The position numbers and the translations under genes were made by a program. From the NCBI GenBank assembly GCA_003229065.1, contig QIHJ01000334.1, forward strand, positions 1 to 7,383: a stretch of DNA of 7,383 nt, in the 5' to 3' direction. This stretch comes from Candidatus Dadabacteria bacterium (GTDB taxonomy: Bacteria; Desulfobacterota_D; UBA1144; Nemesobacterales; UBA2774). The notes below the pieces were generated by a model. That model had not been told where the DNA came from. It was given only the letters and a program-made list of their open reading frames with translations, and searched no databases. The first letter of the stretch is position 1. Each line of letters begins with the position of its first letter. Positions 1-6,291 of this stretch are shown in pieces.

Positions 1-1
1 C

Positions 2-244
2 GAGAACTTCTTATTTAACGGAAGCGGGTCGGGATTTTTGGGAGATCCGAGCCCCGGAGCGGCTAATATACAACTGGAAGCCGAGGACTGGATTTTCAGC
101 CAGGATGTTCCCGGGAGTTTTAGCGGGGATAATCAGCCTGGTGATATATTTGTTGACGGCGTTCTAAGGTTCAATTTTCCCACGCTTCCACTGGATTCAC
201 AATCCTCAACGGCAGACTGTGTCGGGAATAAGACTGGGGAGTGA
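2..244 (+). CDS. C-terminal end of an unrecognised protein (5' truncated by window edge)
   Basis: The reading frame is open from the first complete codon at base 2 to a TGA at 242-244, about 80 codons with no internal stop. The real start probably lies outside the window; an internal TTG at 38 is possible but has no convincing ribosome site. The peptide is rich in Gly, Ser, Asp, Asn and Pro (for example GSGSGF, PGSFSGDNQPGD), acidic, with alternating hydrophobic residues and one Cys near the end. That composition is typical of secreted or surface beta-rich proteins, but no domain is recognisable and no function is proposed. It ends 50 bases before the stop of the convergent mgtE. Codon choice looks like that of the neighbouring real genes, which is the main reason to keep it. 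A chance open frame remains possible. Confidence 0.4.
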   Translation, partial: ENFLFNGSGSGFLGDPSPGAANIQLEAEDWIFSQDVPGSFSGDNQPGDIFVDGVLRFNFPTLPLDSQSSTADCVGNKTGE

Positions 245-294
245 GGAGTATCTGATATCGTGTTAAGCCGACAGATTAGACATCGTCCAAATCA

Positions 295-1647
295 CTACAA
301 GATAATCATAGCAATAAAGAGATAAAAAACCGAGCCGAAAATGTCGTTAAACATGGTGAGGAACGGGCCAGAAGCGGCTGCGGGGTCGAAATCCAGCCTG
401 TATAGCGCCAAGGGAGCGACAACTCCGATAAAGGATGTAGCCAGAGTGGCTGAGACCATAGCAATGAACACAGCAATCGAGAGACGAAAGACCTCGGGCT
501 GCTGATAGGTAATCATAGCGCCTATTATGGCGGCTATGAGACCGCATATTACCCCTAGAGCCAACCCTACCCTAATTTCAGAGAAGATAATTCTGCCAAT
601 CTGCTTTATATTGATCGTGCCCATGCCGAGGCTCCTAATTACAATAGTAGTCGTTTGCAGCCCGACGTTTCCGCCCGTGGCCATAATAGCCGGCATGAAG
701 GCCGCGAGTATCGCCACTTTTTCAAGTGTCGGCTGAAACGCGTAGACGATTATAAATGCGATAAAGAGCTCACCTATGAGGGTTAGAAGGAGCCATGGAA
801 TCCTGAGCTTAATCCTCGTGACAGTCGGAGTGTATATCGGATGGAGTCTATCTCCCACACCGGCCATTTGCAGCATGTCCTCGGACGCCTCTTCGGTGAT
901 AACGTCGAGCACGTCGTCTGAGGTGATTCTGCCGACGAGCACTCCCCTGGTGTCGATTACAGGGAGCGAAACAATATCGTATTTCTGGAATATCTTTGCT
1001 ACTTCTTCCTGGTCTACATAAGGTGTGACAGTGACTTCGACAGGCCCCATGAGGTTCTCGACCTTGGTCCTGGGACTTGCGAGAATGAGCTTGCTTAGTG
1101 ATATCTGGCCCAGGAGCTTGTCGTTCTCGTCAGTTACAAAAATGGAGTGAAAGTCCTCCACTTCCTCTGCTATTAGGCGAATCCAATTCGTAGTGTCCCT
1201 GACCGTAAAACTTTGATTCACTTTAACGAGCTCTGCCTGCATGATGCCGCCTGCGGAGTCTTCAGGGTACTTCAAGAGCGGAGCTACATCCTTTGCTTCC
1301 TCAGGGTCCATTTTGGAGAGCACTGTGCTGGCAGTCTGCTCAGGGAGCTCTCCGAGAAGGTCTGCGGCGTCATCGGAATCCATCTCCTCAGCGATGTCGG
1401 CTATCTTATCTTCATCGAAGTCCTCGAGTATATCCTCACGCTGCTCGGGGTCGAGCTCGAGTATTACCTCGGAGGCCGTTTCATTATCGAGTGCATCAAG
1501 TATCTTGGTATGTTCTGCGGGGTCGAATGACTGAATTATCCCGGCAATCTCTGAAGGGTGTATGGTAGACAGAGCTTTCCTAATCCCCTCGAAATTTCCC
1601 TCTTTTAAATCCTCGGATATTCTGGCTACGATCTCGGGTCTAGACAT
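295..1647 (-). CDS. mgtE: MgtE-family magnesium transporter
   Basis: This is a 450-residue inner-membrane Mg2+ channel/transporter, the usual full length for the family. An acidic helical MgtE N domain covers about residues 1-130 (repeated LDPEQRED / MDSDDAADLL-type helices, then YPEDSAGGIM). Two CBS domains follow at about 138-190 and 200-253, then the linker helix, then about five membrane helices from residue 283. The membrane part carries the family signature around GGNVGLQTTT (G325-T334), and the last helix has MFNDIFG, with D435 at the position of the pore aspartate that binds Mg2+ in characterised MgtE. In the family, cytoplasmic Mg2+ bound between the N and CBS domains closes the pore; the many acidic residues here fit that. 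The ATG at 1647 is preceded by a G-rich stretch (GGGGTG) at Shine-Dalgarno distance. The gene is monocistronic here, divergent from the menaquinone block and convergent with the partial gene upstream. The family call is very secure. Confidence 0.97.
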   Translation of the reverse strand: MSRPEIVARISEDLKEGNFEGIRKALSTIHPSEIAGIIQSFDPAEHTKILDALDNETASEVILELDPEQREDILEDFDEDKIADIAEEMDSDDAADLLGELPEQTASTVLSKMDPEEAKDVAPLLKYPEDSAGGIMQAELVKVNQSFTVRDTTNWIRLIAEEVEDFHSIFVTDENDKLLGQISLSKLILASPRTKVENLMGPVEVTVTPYVDQEEVAKIFQKYDIVSLPVIDTRGVLVGRITSDDVLDVITEEASEDMLQMAGVGDRLHPIYTPTVTRIKLRIPWLLLTLIGELFIAFIIVYAFQPTLEKVAILAAFMPAIMATGGNVGLQTTTIVIRSLGMGTINIKQIGRIIFSEIRVGLALGVICGLIAAIIGAMITYQQPEVFRLSIAVFIAMVSATLATSFIGVVAPLALYRLDFDPAAASGPFLTMFNDIFGSVFYLFIAMIIL

Positions 1648-1679
1648 TAGGCACCCCGCCCGGAATGGATTAGAGGGTT

Positions 1680-1707
1680 ATTGTATAGAATGACAAATAA
1701 AAGTAAA
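1680..1707 (-). promoter_or_regulatory. candidate sigma-70 promoter for mgtE
   Basis: Read on the minus strand, TTTACT (1707-1702) and TACAAT (1685-1680) are separated by 16 bases, a fair match to -35 and -10 boxes. Transcription would start near 1672-1674, leaving a leader of only about 25 bases before the mgtE ATG at 1647. If this is the promoter, there is no room for an M-box Mg2+ riboswitch, so control would rest on gating of the MgtE protein or on a repressor. The prediction is by eye only, in AT-rich DNA where such matches also arise by chance. Confidence 0.35.
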
Positions 1708-1784
1708 GTAGACAGATGACCGGAAGAGACAATGCTGAAACATCAGGAGAAAAAAGGCAAAGGATGCGATTCCGACTCGATCCT

Positions 1785-1863
1785 GGATCAAGGTTTGCGC
1801 TGAACACCGAATCAAGCCTGTGCTGAATACTGAATCAAGTTCAGCACAGGCTTGATTCAGTAT
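1785..1863. repeat. degenerate tandem repeat (three ~23-base units) merging into an inverted repeat
   Basis: Three direct units begin at 1785 (GGATCAAG), 1809 (GAATCAAG) and 1832 (GAATCAAG), with period 23-24. The first two also share GCTGAA at the same internal position (1799-1804 and 1822-1827). The third unit runs into the reverse complement of the second, so the block is both a direct and an inverted repeat. The pattern looks like a dispersed intergenic (REP/MITE-like) sequence that has grown by unit duplication. It lies entirely between mgtE and the prenyltransferase gene. Confidence 0.75.
1809..1858. repeat. perfect 19-bp inverted repeat with 12-base loop
   Basis: The arm at 1809-1827 (GAATCAAGCCTGTGCTGAA) is the exact reverse complement of 1840-1858, with the loop at 1828-1839. 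A weaker extension follows outside the stem after one C-A mismatch. In RNA or single-stranded DNA this would be a strong hairpin ending 24 bases before the proposed prenyltransferase start. It is not followed by a T-run on either strand, so it is not a standard intrinsic terminator. A second, overlapping stem is also possible (1827-1839 with 1851-1863, 13 bp exact), competing for the same right arm. Confidence 0.9.
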
Positions 1864-1881
1864 CCGGGACATAATTTAGGA

Positions 1882-2736
1882 ATGACAAAAGATTTTAGTA
1901 TGCTTAGAGACTACGCAAATTTTATTAAATTCGAGCACACGCTCTTTTCTCTACCGCTTATATTCGCGGGGTCTTTCCTTGCAGCCAAGGGACTGCCTGA
2001 CACCGGGCTTCTCATACTGATCATACTGGCAGGGACAGGAGCAAGAACGGCCGCCCTTTCAATAAACAGGATTATAGACAAAAGGATTGACGCGCTAAAC
2101 CCGAGGACCCTTGAAAGGGAGCTTCCAGCAGGGAAGATCAGCCTCGGAAATGCATACCTGGTAACAGGGTTGGGGCTACTCCTCTACTTTATTTCAGCCT
2201 ATTTCATTTGTGATCTGGTTTTATACCTATCCCCGATACCGCTTGCTGTATTCATTATTTATCCGTTCCTAAAGAGGTTCACTTATCTATGTCATTTCGG
2301 GGTCGGCCTCGGACTTGCGCTTGCGCCGCTCGGGGGCTTTGTTGCTGTAACTTGCTCATTTGAGAGCATATTCCCTGCGGTTGTGCTCTCATGCTTTACA
2401 CTTTTCTGGGTCTCGGGCTTTGATATAATCTATGCTACCCTGGACGAGGAATTCGATAAAAGGGAGGGTGTTTATTCCATGGTGTCGAGCTTTGGTAAGG
2501 AGACTGCGCTAAGTGTATCGAGCATTTTGCACCTGGCGGCGTACTTTGCCGCCGCATTCCTATACTTTTATATGTATAAGACAATTTTTGCGGGAATATT
2601 GCTAATAGTCATCGGATTTTTATTGTTTCTGGAGCACAAAAAGTCGGAGGATGTGGGCTTTGCTTTTTTCAGGATCAACATCTTAATAGGATTCGCTATC
2701 TTCCTTTTCGTACTCTCTGGGCTATACTTACCCTGA
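1882..2736 (+). CDS. mqnP: UbiA-family polyprenyltransferase, probably for menaquinone (MqnP role)
   Basis: This integral membrane enzyme of about 284 residues, the normal UbiA length, joins a polyprenyl chain to an aromatic acid. Both Mg2+/diphosphate-binding motifs are present: NRIIDKRIDALNPR (N62, D66, D70), followed by the typical ELPAGKIS, and DIIYATLDEEFD (D181, D188, D192), followed by KREGVYS. The rest is a series of about eight or nine hydrophobic helices, and the N terminus has the family's F-E-HTLFSLPLIFAG entry. Next to ubiX, ubiD and mqnE, the likely acceptor is 1,4-dihydroxy-6-naphthoate of the futalosine pathway; 4-hydroxybenzoate cannot be excluded by motif alone. The frame is open further upstream to an ATG at 1852, but those ten residues come from the inverted repeat, so I chose 1882. 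A start at 1900 (MLRDYANF, 278 residues) also fits family alignments. No start has a well-spaced Shine-Dalgarno site. The stop overlaps the ubiX start by one base. Confidence 0.88.
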   Translation: MTKDFSMLRDYANFIKFEHTLFSLPLIFAGSFLAAKGLPDTGLLILIILAGTGARTAALSINRIIDKRIDALNPRTLERELPAGKISLGNAYLVTGLGLLLYFISAYFICDLVLYLSPIPLAVFIIYPFLKRFTYLCHFGVGLGLALAPLGGFVAVTCSFESIFPAVVLSCFTLFWVSGFDIIYATLDEEFDKREGVYSMVSSFGKETALSVSSILHLAAYFAAAFLYFYMYKTIFAGILLIVIGFLLFLEHKKSEDVGFAFFRINILIGFAIFLFVLSGLYLP

Positions 2737-3287
2737 TGAGAACAATAGTTGGGTTTACCGGAGCTTCGGGCGCCGCATACGGAGTGGATTTTTTACGAAG
2801 GTGTCCGGACGACAAATATCTTGTGGCGAGCAAGTGGGGTAAGAGAGTGCTTCATGAAGAGCTTGGACTCAAAACCGAGGAGCTCCGCCCCTGGGTAAAT
2901 GAAATATATAGTGATTCTGACCTTGCGGCGCCGTTTTCCTCGGGAAGTAACCATTTTGACGCGCTCGTAATCATCCCATGCTCTATTTCCACTTTGGCTA
3001 AGATAGCAAACGGCATAGCGGATACCCTGATAACACGCATCGCACAGGTGGCTCTTAAAGAGAGAAGAAAACTCGTTATCGCCTTAAGAGAAACTCCGCT
3101 GAGCTCGATTGCGCTTGAGAACGCGCTTAAGCTCTCACGTGAGGGGGCGGTGATAATGCCGATAAGCCCGCCTCATTATTTGAACGCCGAGAATGTGAGC
3201 AGCCTGATCGAAGGCTACGTAGATAAGGTTTTAAACATTTTGGGGGTCGAAGCGGGAAACGGATGGCACAGTGAAGAGCTTGAATGA
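2736..3287 (+). CDS. ubiX: UbiX-family flavin prenyltransferase
   Basis: This soluble enzyme of 183 residues (usual length 185-200) attaches a dimethylallyl unit to FMN to make prenyl-FMN, the cofactor required by UbiD decarboxylases. It shows the N-terminal flavin-binding GFTGASGAAYG (residues 6-16), a SSGS segment near 68-71, PCSISTLAKIANGIADTLIT (81-100), LKERRKLV, the RETPLS motif (118-123) and the late GAVIMPISPPHYLN segment. These are the hallmark blocks of UbiX/Pad1 in the right order. The ATG shares one base with the TGA of the prenyltransferase (TGATG at 2734-2738), and no good independent ribosome site is visible, so translation is probably coupled. In the futalosine route this gene takes the MqnM role, supplying cofactor to the UbiD homologue encoded next. 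The family call is very secure. Confidence 0.95.
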   Translation: MRTIVGFTGASGAAYGVDFLRRCPDDKYLVASKWGKRVLHEELGLKTEELRPWVNEIYSDSDLAAPFSSGSNHFDALVIIPCSISTLAKIANGIADTLITRIAQVALKERRKLVIALRETPLSSIALENALKLSREGAVIMPISPPHYLNAENVSSLIEGYVDKVLNILGVEAGNGWHSEELE

Positions 3288-3415
3288 GGATTCTTCAATA
3301 TAATTTTAATATTTTGTAGAGTTTCCAACTGTTTTATTTCCAGCATCATATATACTAATCCGGGATTTCGAATAATTTTTATGAGGCTCTATTGAAAAGG
3401 AGCGCTAGCGAGTAA
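3288..3415 (+). promoter_or_regulatory. AT-rich gap between ubiX and ubiD with weak promoter-like signal
   Basis: This 128-base gap interrupts an otherwise overlapping gene run and is clearly more AT-rich than the genes on either side. It contains TATACT at 3351-3356, a good -10 hexamer, but the -35 region at the right distance (about 3328-3333) is poor. I see no hairpin followed by T residues that would end the upstream transcript. It may hold a second promoter for ubiD-mqnE or simply be untranslated operon spacer. No small gene is evident in it. Confidence 0.3.
3398..3402 (+). promoter_or_regulatory. ribosome binding site of ubiD
   Basis: AGGAG (inside AAAAGGAG) is the strongest Shine-Dalgarno sequence in the window, but it sits 13 bases before the ATG at 3416, longer than the usual 5-9. 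No ATG, GTG or TTG in the ubiD frame lies closer to it, so it still supports the 3416 start. The spacer contains the 8-base palindrome CGCTAGCG (3403-3410), which is too tight to fold by itself. Confidence 0.55.
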
Positions 3416-5188
3416 ATGTCTAAGAAACAATTCTACGACCTGCAGGAATATATAAATCATCTAAGAAAGATCGGCGACGTCGAATACGTTAAAGCCGAAG
3501 TCGATCCGATATTGGAAATAACCGAGATTGCGTCCCGCGTTATTAAGGAGAGCGGAGCGGCGCTCATATTCGAGAACGTTAAGGGTGCGGCGTTCCCAAT
3601 GGCGATTAACCTGTTCGGCACCGAAGAAAGGGTCGAGCTTGCTCTCGGACGAAAGCCAAGAGAAGTGGGCGAGGAGCTGGTCGAGATATTTCATAAAGTA
3701 AATCCTCCGTCTCTGAAATCCTTTTTTTCAATACTACCAAAAGCTTATGACTTGCTCTCAATGAGAACCAAGAATGTAAAATTCGGGTTCTCTCAAGAGG
3801 TGGAAGAACGCCCGAATCTGCATAAGCTTCCGATTATAAAATGCTGGCCCGACGATGGGGGCAGGTTTATCACACTCGGGCTGGTGCTTACGGAAGACCC
3901 GGTAACATCGAGAAGAAATCTTGGGATATACAGGATGCAGGTCTATGACGAGAAGACTACAGGGATGCACTGGCACCCGCATAAGGGAGGCGCCGCACAC
4001 TACCACGAAGCGGGGAAGCTGGGGCAGCCTCTTGAAGTGGCAGTTGTGCTGGGCGGGGACCCGAAGATGATCTTCACGGCAATTGCGCCTCTCCCCGAAG
4101 GTATGGACGAGCTTGCGTTTGCAGGGTACCTGAGAGGAAAGCCTATACCGATGGTAAAAGGTAAAAGCATATCGGTAAGCGTGCCTGCAAATGCCGAATT
4201 TATAATCGAGGGCGTTGTCCCTCAAAACGAGCTAAGGGAAGAAGGCCCGTTCGGAGACCATTTCGGGCACTATTCGATGGAAGCGGACTTTCCGGTATTT
4301 CATCTGAACGAAATTACACACAGGATAAATCCGATATTACCGGCCACTATTGTGGGCAAGCCGCCCAAAGAAGATATCTTCCTCGGTATGGCGGCGGGGG
4401 ATATGTTCTCTCCGCTTGTACGGATTATACACCCTGAAGTAAAAGACATGTGGGCTTACCCCGAGGCCGGGTTCCATAACCTGCTCGTAGTATCTGTGGA
4501 TGAGCGTTATCCCAAGAACGGAATTAAAGCTATGCTTGCACTCTGGGGTACGGGGCAGCTGCTGCTTACTAAAGTTATGATTACTGTTTCAAGCGACGTT
4601 AACCCCAGGGACTGGGACGCAGTGCTGCGGGAAATCGGAGAGAATTTCGACCCGAACGAGGATTTCCTCATGATCCCGTGGGCGCCTCTGGACACCCTGG
4701 ATTTTACGAGCGGCAAGCTAAACGTGGGAAGCAAAATGGGATTAAACGCGGTCAGGGGCACTCGGAATCAAAATAAAAAACCGCCGCCTAAAAAATTGCC
4801 CGACCCGCGCGCAAAGCATAAGACGATTCTTGACTGGAGACTGCTAACGGGTGGGATACTGGCGATAAAGCTTGAAAAGAACCCGAAGGAAATGATAAAT
4901 AAAATATTCAAAACCCCGGGTTATGAGGATGTGAGAATTGTGGCTATTGTGAGCCCGGATATAGATATACACGACAACACAGAGCTTATATGGGGAATAT
5001 TTACTAGATTCGACCCGTATCTTGATGTAATATTTGAGCGCACCGAGCTTAGGGGCTCGGCTGTGGTTTACGGCGGTCGGATGGGAATAGATGCGACAAT
5101 AAAAAACTGGTATCCTAAAGTGATTGAAATGACTGCGGATATCGAGGAGCTTGTAAGCGAAAGATGGAACGAGTACTGGACGAAATAG
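3416..5188 (+). CDS. mqnL: UbiD-family prenyl-FMN-dependent decarboxylase (menaquinone, MqnL role)
   Basis: This is a 590-residue UbiD-type (de)carboxylase, in the length range of the menaquinone members. Family landmarks are RRNLGIYRMQ with R173, the following GMHWHPHKGGAAHY, VVLGGDP (211-215), FIIEGVVPQNE (262-272), and EEGPFGDHFGHY with E276 and D281. R173, E276 and D281 match the Arg-Glu-Asp/Glu catalytic set described for UbiD/Fdc. The C-terminal half has the expected HNLLVVSVDERYP, GTGQLLLTKV and LNVGSKMGLNA segments. The enzyme uses the prenyl-FMN made by UbiX. In this setting it most likely decarboxylates the prenylated dihydroxy-naphthoate after the UbiA step. A ubiquinone role (4-hydroxy-3-polyprenylbenzoate) is less likely because mqnE follows directly. 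The last 25 bases overlap mqnE in another frame. The family call is very secure; the substrate is inferred from context. Confidence 0.94.
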   Translation: MSKKQFYDLQEYINHLRKIGDVEYVKAEVDPILEITEIASRVIKESGAALIFENVKGAAFPMAINLFGTEERVELALGRKPREVGEELVEIFHKVNPPSLKSFFSILPKAYDLLSMRTKNVKFGFSQEVEERPNLHKLPIIKCWPDDGGRFITLGLVLTEDPVTSRRNLGIYRMQVYDEKTTGMHWHPHKGGAAHYHEAGKLGQPLEVAVVLGGDPKMIFTAIAPLPEGMDELAFAGYLRGKPIPMVKGKSISVSVPANAEFIIEGVVPQNELREEGPFGDHFGHYSMEADFPVFHLNEITHRINPILPATIVGKPPKEDIFLGMAAGDMFSPLVRIIHPEVKDMWAYPEAGFHNLLVVSVDERYPKNGIKAMLALWGTGQLLLTKVMITVSSDVNPRDWDAVLREIGENFDPNEDFLMIPWAPLDTLDFTSGKLNVGSKMGLNAVRGTRNQNKKPPPKKLPDPRAKHKTILDWRLLTGGILAIKLEKNPKEMINKIFKTPGYEDVRIVAIVSPDIDIHDNTELIWGIFTRFDPYLDVIFERTELRGSAVVYGGRMGIDATIKNWYPKVIEMTADIEELVSERWNEYWTK

Positions 5189-6273
5189 AGAAACTTTGTT
5201 ACGACGAAAAACTTTTACCCATACTGGAGAAAGTAGCCCTGGAAGAACGTCTTAGTTTTGAAGACGGTCTCACGATAATGGATACGCAGGACATAAATAC
5301 TGTTGGGATGATGGCTGACTACGTTAAGCGTAAAAGAGCCGGCGATAAGGTGTATTTTGTGGTTAACCGCCACGTTAACCCTACGAATATTTGCGCCATA
5401 TCGTGCAGGTTCTGCGCATTCGGCACTACTAAAAAATCGGCTAACGCTTACGTCCTTTCCCATGACCAAATACTATCCATGCTGAGCGATGAGCTTAAAG
5501 AGGTCCACATTGTGGGCGGCCTTCACCCGGATTGGAAGTTCGAGCAATACCTGGACATAGTGAAACTGGTAAAAGATAACTACCCCGAGACTCATGTAAA
5601 AGCGTTTACCGCTGTCGAGATCGATTGGTTTACAGAGATAAGCGGCAAAACTCTGGAAGGCGTGCTCGAAACATTGATGGAGGCGGGAGTCGATGCCCTA
5701 ACCGGCGGAGGAGCGGAGATACTCCACCCCGAGGTGCGCAAAAAGATATGCGCACCTAAGACTGTCGCGACCCGCTGGGAGGAGATACACAAGCTCGCTC
5801 ACAGTATGGGGATGCCGACAAACGCAACGATCCTGTACGGCCACATCGAAGAGCCTTTCCATATAGTAGACCACTATGAGCGTCTGAGACAAATTGAGGA
5901 CGAATCGCCCGGGTTTTTCGCTTTTATTCCGGTACTATTTCAGCCTGATAACACGGGGCTTAAGAGCCAGGTTAAATTCATGCCCGCCTCATATGACCTT
6001 AAGATACACGCCCTTGCGAGACTGTATTTAGACAACTTCCCGCACATTAAATCCTATTGGATAACACTTGGGGAAAAGATGGCGCAAGTGGCGCTCCATT
6101 ACGGATGCAGCGACGCCGACGGCACGATCATGCGTGAGAAGATCATCCATGACGCGGGAGCCCCTTCGGAGCTCGGGCATACGCGGGACTTTATGGTCAA
6201 TATGATAAAGAACGCGGGCTTCATACCTGTTGAGCGCGACGCGCTTTATAATGAAATCAGGGTTTATAACTAA
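5164..6273 (+). CDS. mqnE: aminofutalosine synthase MqnE (radical SAM)
   Basis: This 369-residue radical S-adenosylmethionine enzyme makes 6-amino-6-deoxyfutalosine from a chorismate-derived enolpyruvyl benzoate and SAM, an early committed step of the futalosine menaquinone pathway. The 4Fe-4S cluster motif is NPTNICAISCRFCAFG with C77, C81 and C84 (CX3CX2C). Further family blocks are KAFTAVEIDW (146-155), TGGGAEILHPEVRKKIC (180-196), MPTNATILYGHIEEP (217-231), DNFPHIKSYWITLGEKMAQV (290-309) and VERDALYNE near the end. The FTAVEI segment and DNFPHIK..W..LGEK favour MqnE over its relatives MqnC and CofG/CofH. The ATG at 5164 lies inside the end of ubiD; GAGGAG at 5144-5149 is upstream but 14 bases away, so coupling to ubiD translation is likely. 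The gene ends 18 bases from the stop of a convergent ABC permease, with no clear terminator between them. Confidence 0.95.
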   Translation: MERVLDEIEKLCYDEKLLPILEKVALEERLSFEDGLTIMDTQDINTVGMMADYVKRKRAGDKVYFVVNRHVNPTNICAISCRFCAFGTTKKSANAYVLSHDQILSMLSDELKEVHIVGGLHPDWKFEQYLDIVKLVKDNYPETHVKAFTAVEIDWFTEISGKTLEGVLETLMEAGVDALTGGGAEILHPEVRKKICAPKTVATRWEEIHKLAHSMGMPTNATILYGHIEEPFHIVDHYERLRQIEDESPGFFAFIPVLFQPDNTGLKSQVKFMPASYDLKIHALARLYLDNFPHIKSYWITLGEKMAQVALHYGCSDADGTIMREKIIHDAGAPSELGHTRDFMVNMIKNAGFIPVERDALYNEIRVYN

Positions 6274-6291
6274 AGGGCGGTTGCTAACTAC

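Larger units (their letters stand above)
1688..1889. repeat. 10-base direct repeat flanking the intergenic repeat region
   Basis: The 10-mer GAATGACAAA occurs exactly at 1688-1697 and again at 1880-1889, in the same orientation, on either side of about 182 bases that contain the inverted repeat at 1809-1858. The flanking bases also resemble each other (TATAGAATGACAAATAAAAG and TTAGGAATGACAAAAGATTT). This could be a target-site duplication around a small non-autonomous insertion, or the shared edge of a dispersed intergenic repeat family, or chance. No transposase gene or classical terminal inverted repeats are visible. The right-hand copy contains the ATG proposed as the start of the prenyltransferase gene. 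Confidence 0.35.

Noticed and set aside
1213..1568. Three overlapping + strand open frames of about 90-105 codons opposite mgtE
   Set aside because: They are antisense to the acidic, highly conserved MgtE N domain. Their low-complexity Ser-rich or Arg-rich peptides arise from GAG/GAC-rich codons read backwards.
1809..1858. The 19-bp hairpin as an intrinsic terminator or CRISPR-type repeat
   Set aside because: No T-run follows it on either strand, and there are only three degenerate units with no unique spacers, so neither reading holds.
1678..1872. A 64-codon minus-strand frame across the mgtE-ubiA intergenic region
   Set aside because: Half of it is the repeat sequence and the rest is AT-rich promoter-like DNA; there is no ribosome site or recognisable protein pattern.
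3758..4225. A 155-codon minus-strand frame inside ubiD
   Set aside because: It lies wholly opposite the conserved catalytic region of UbiD; the His/Arg/Cys-rich peptide has no domain pattern and no ribosome site.
1882..5188. Assigning the UbiA-UbiX-UbiD trio to ubiquinone synthesis
   Set aside because: The next gene, overlapping ubiD, is MqnE, which is specific to the futalosine menaquinone route, and no other ubiquinone-specific gene is in the window.
5164..6273. MqnC or CofG/CofH (F420 pathway) instead of MqnE
   Set aside because: All share the CX3CX2C motif and GGGAE block, but the FTAVEI segment, the DNFPHIK..W..LGEK block and the C-terminal VERDALY match MqnE.
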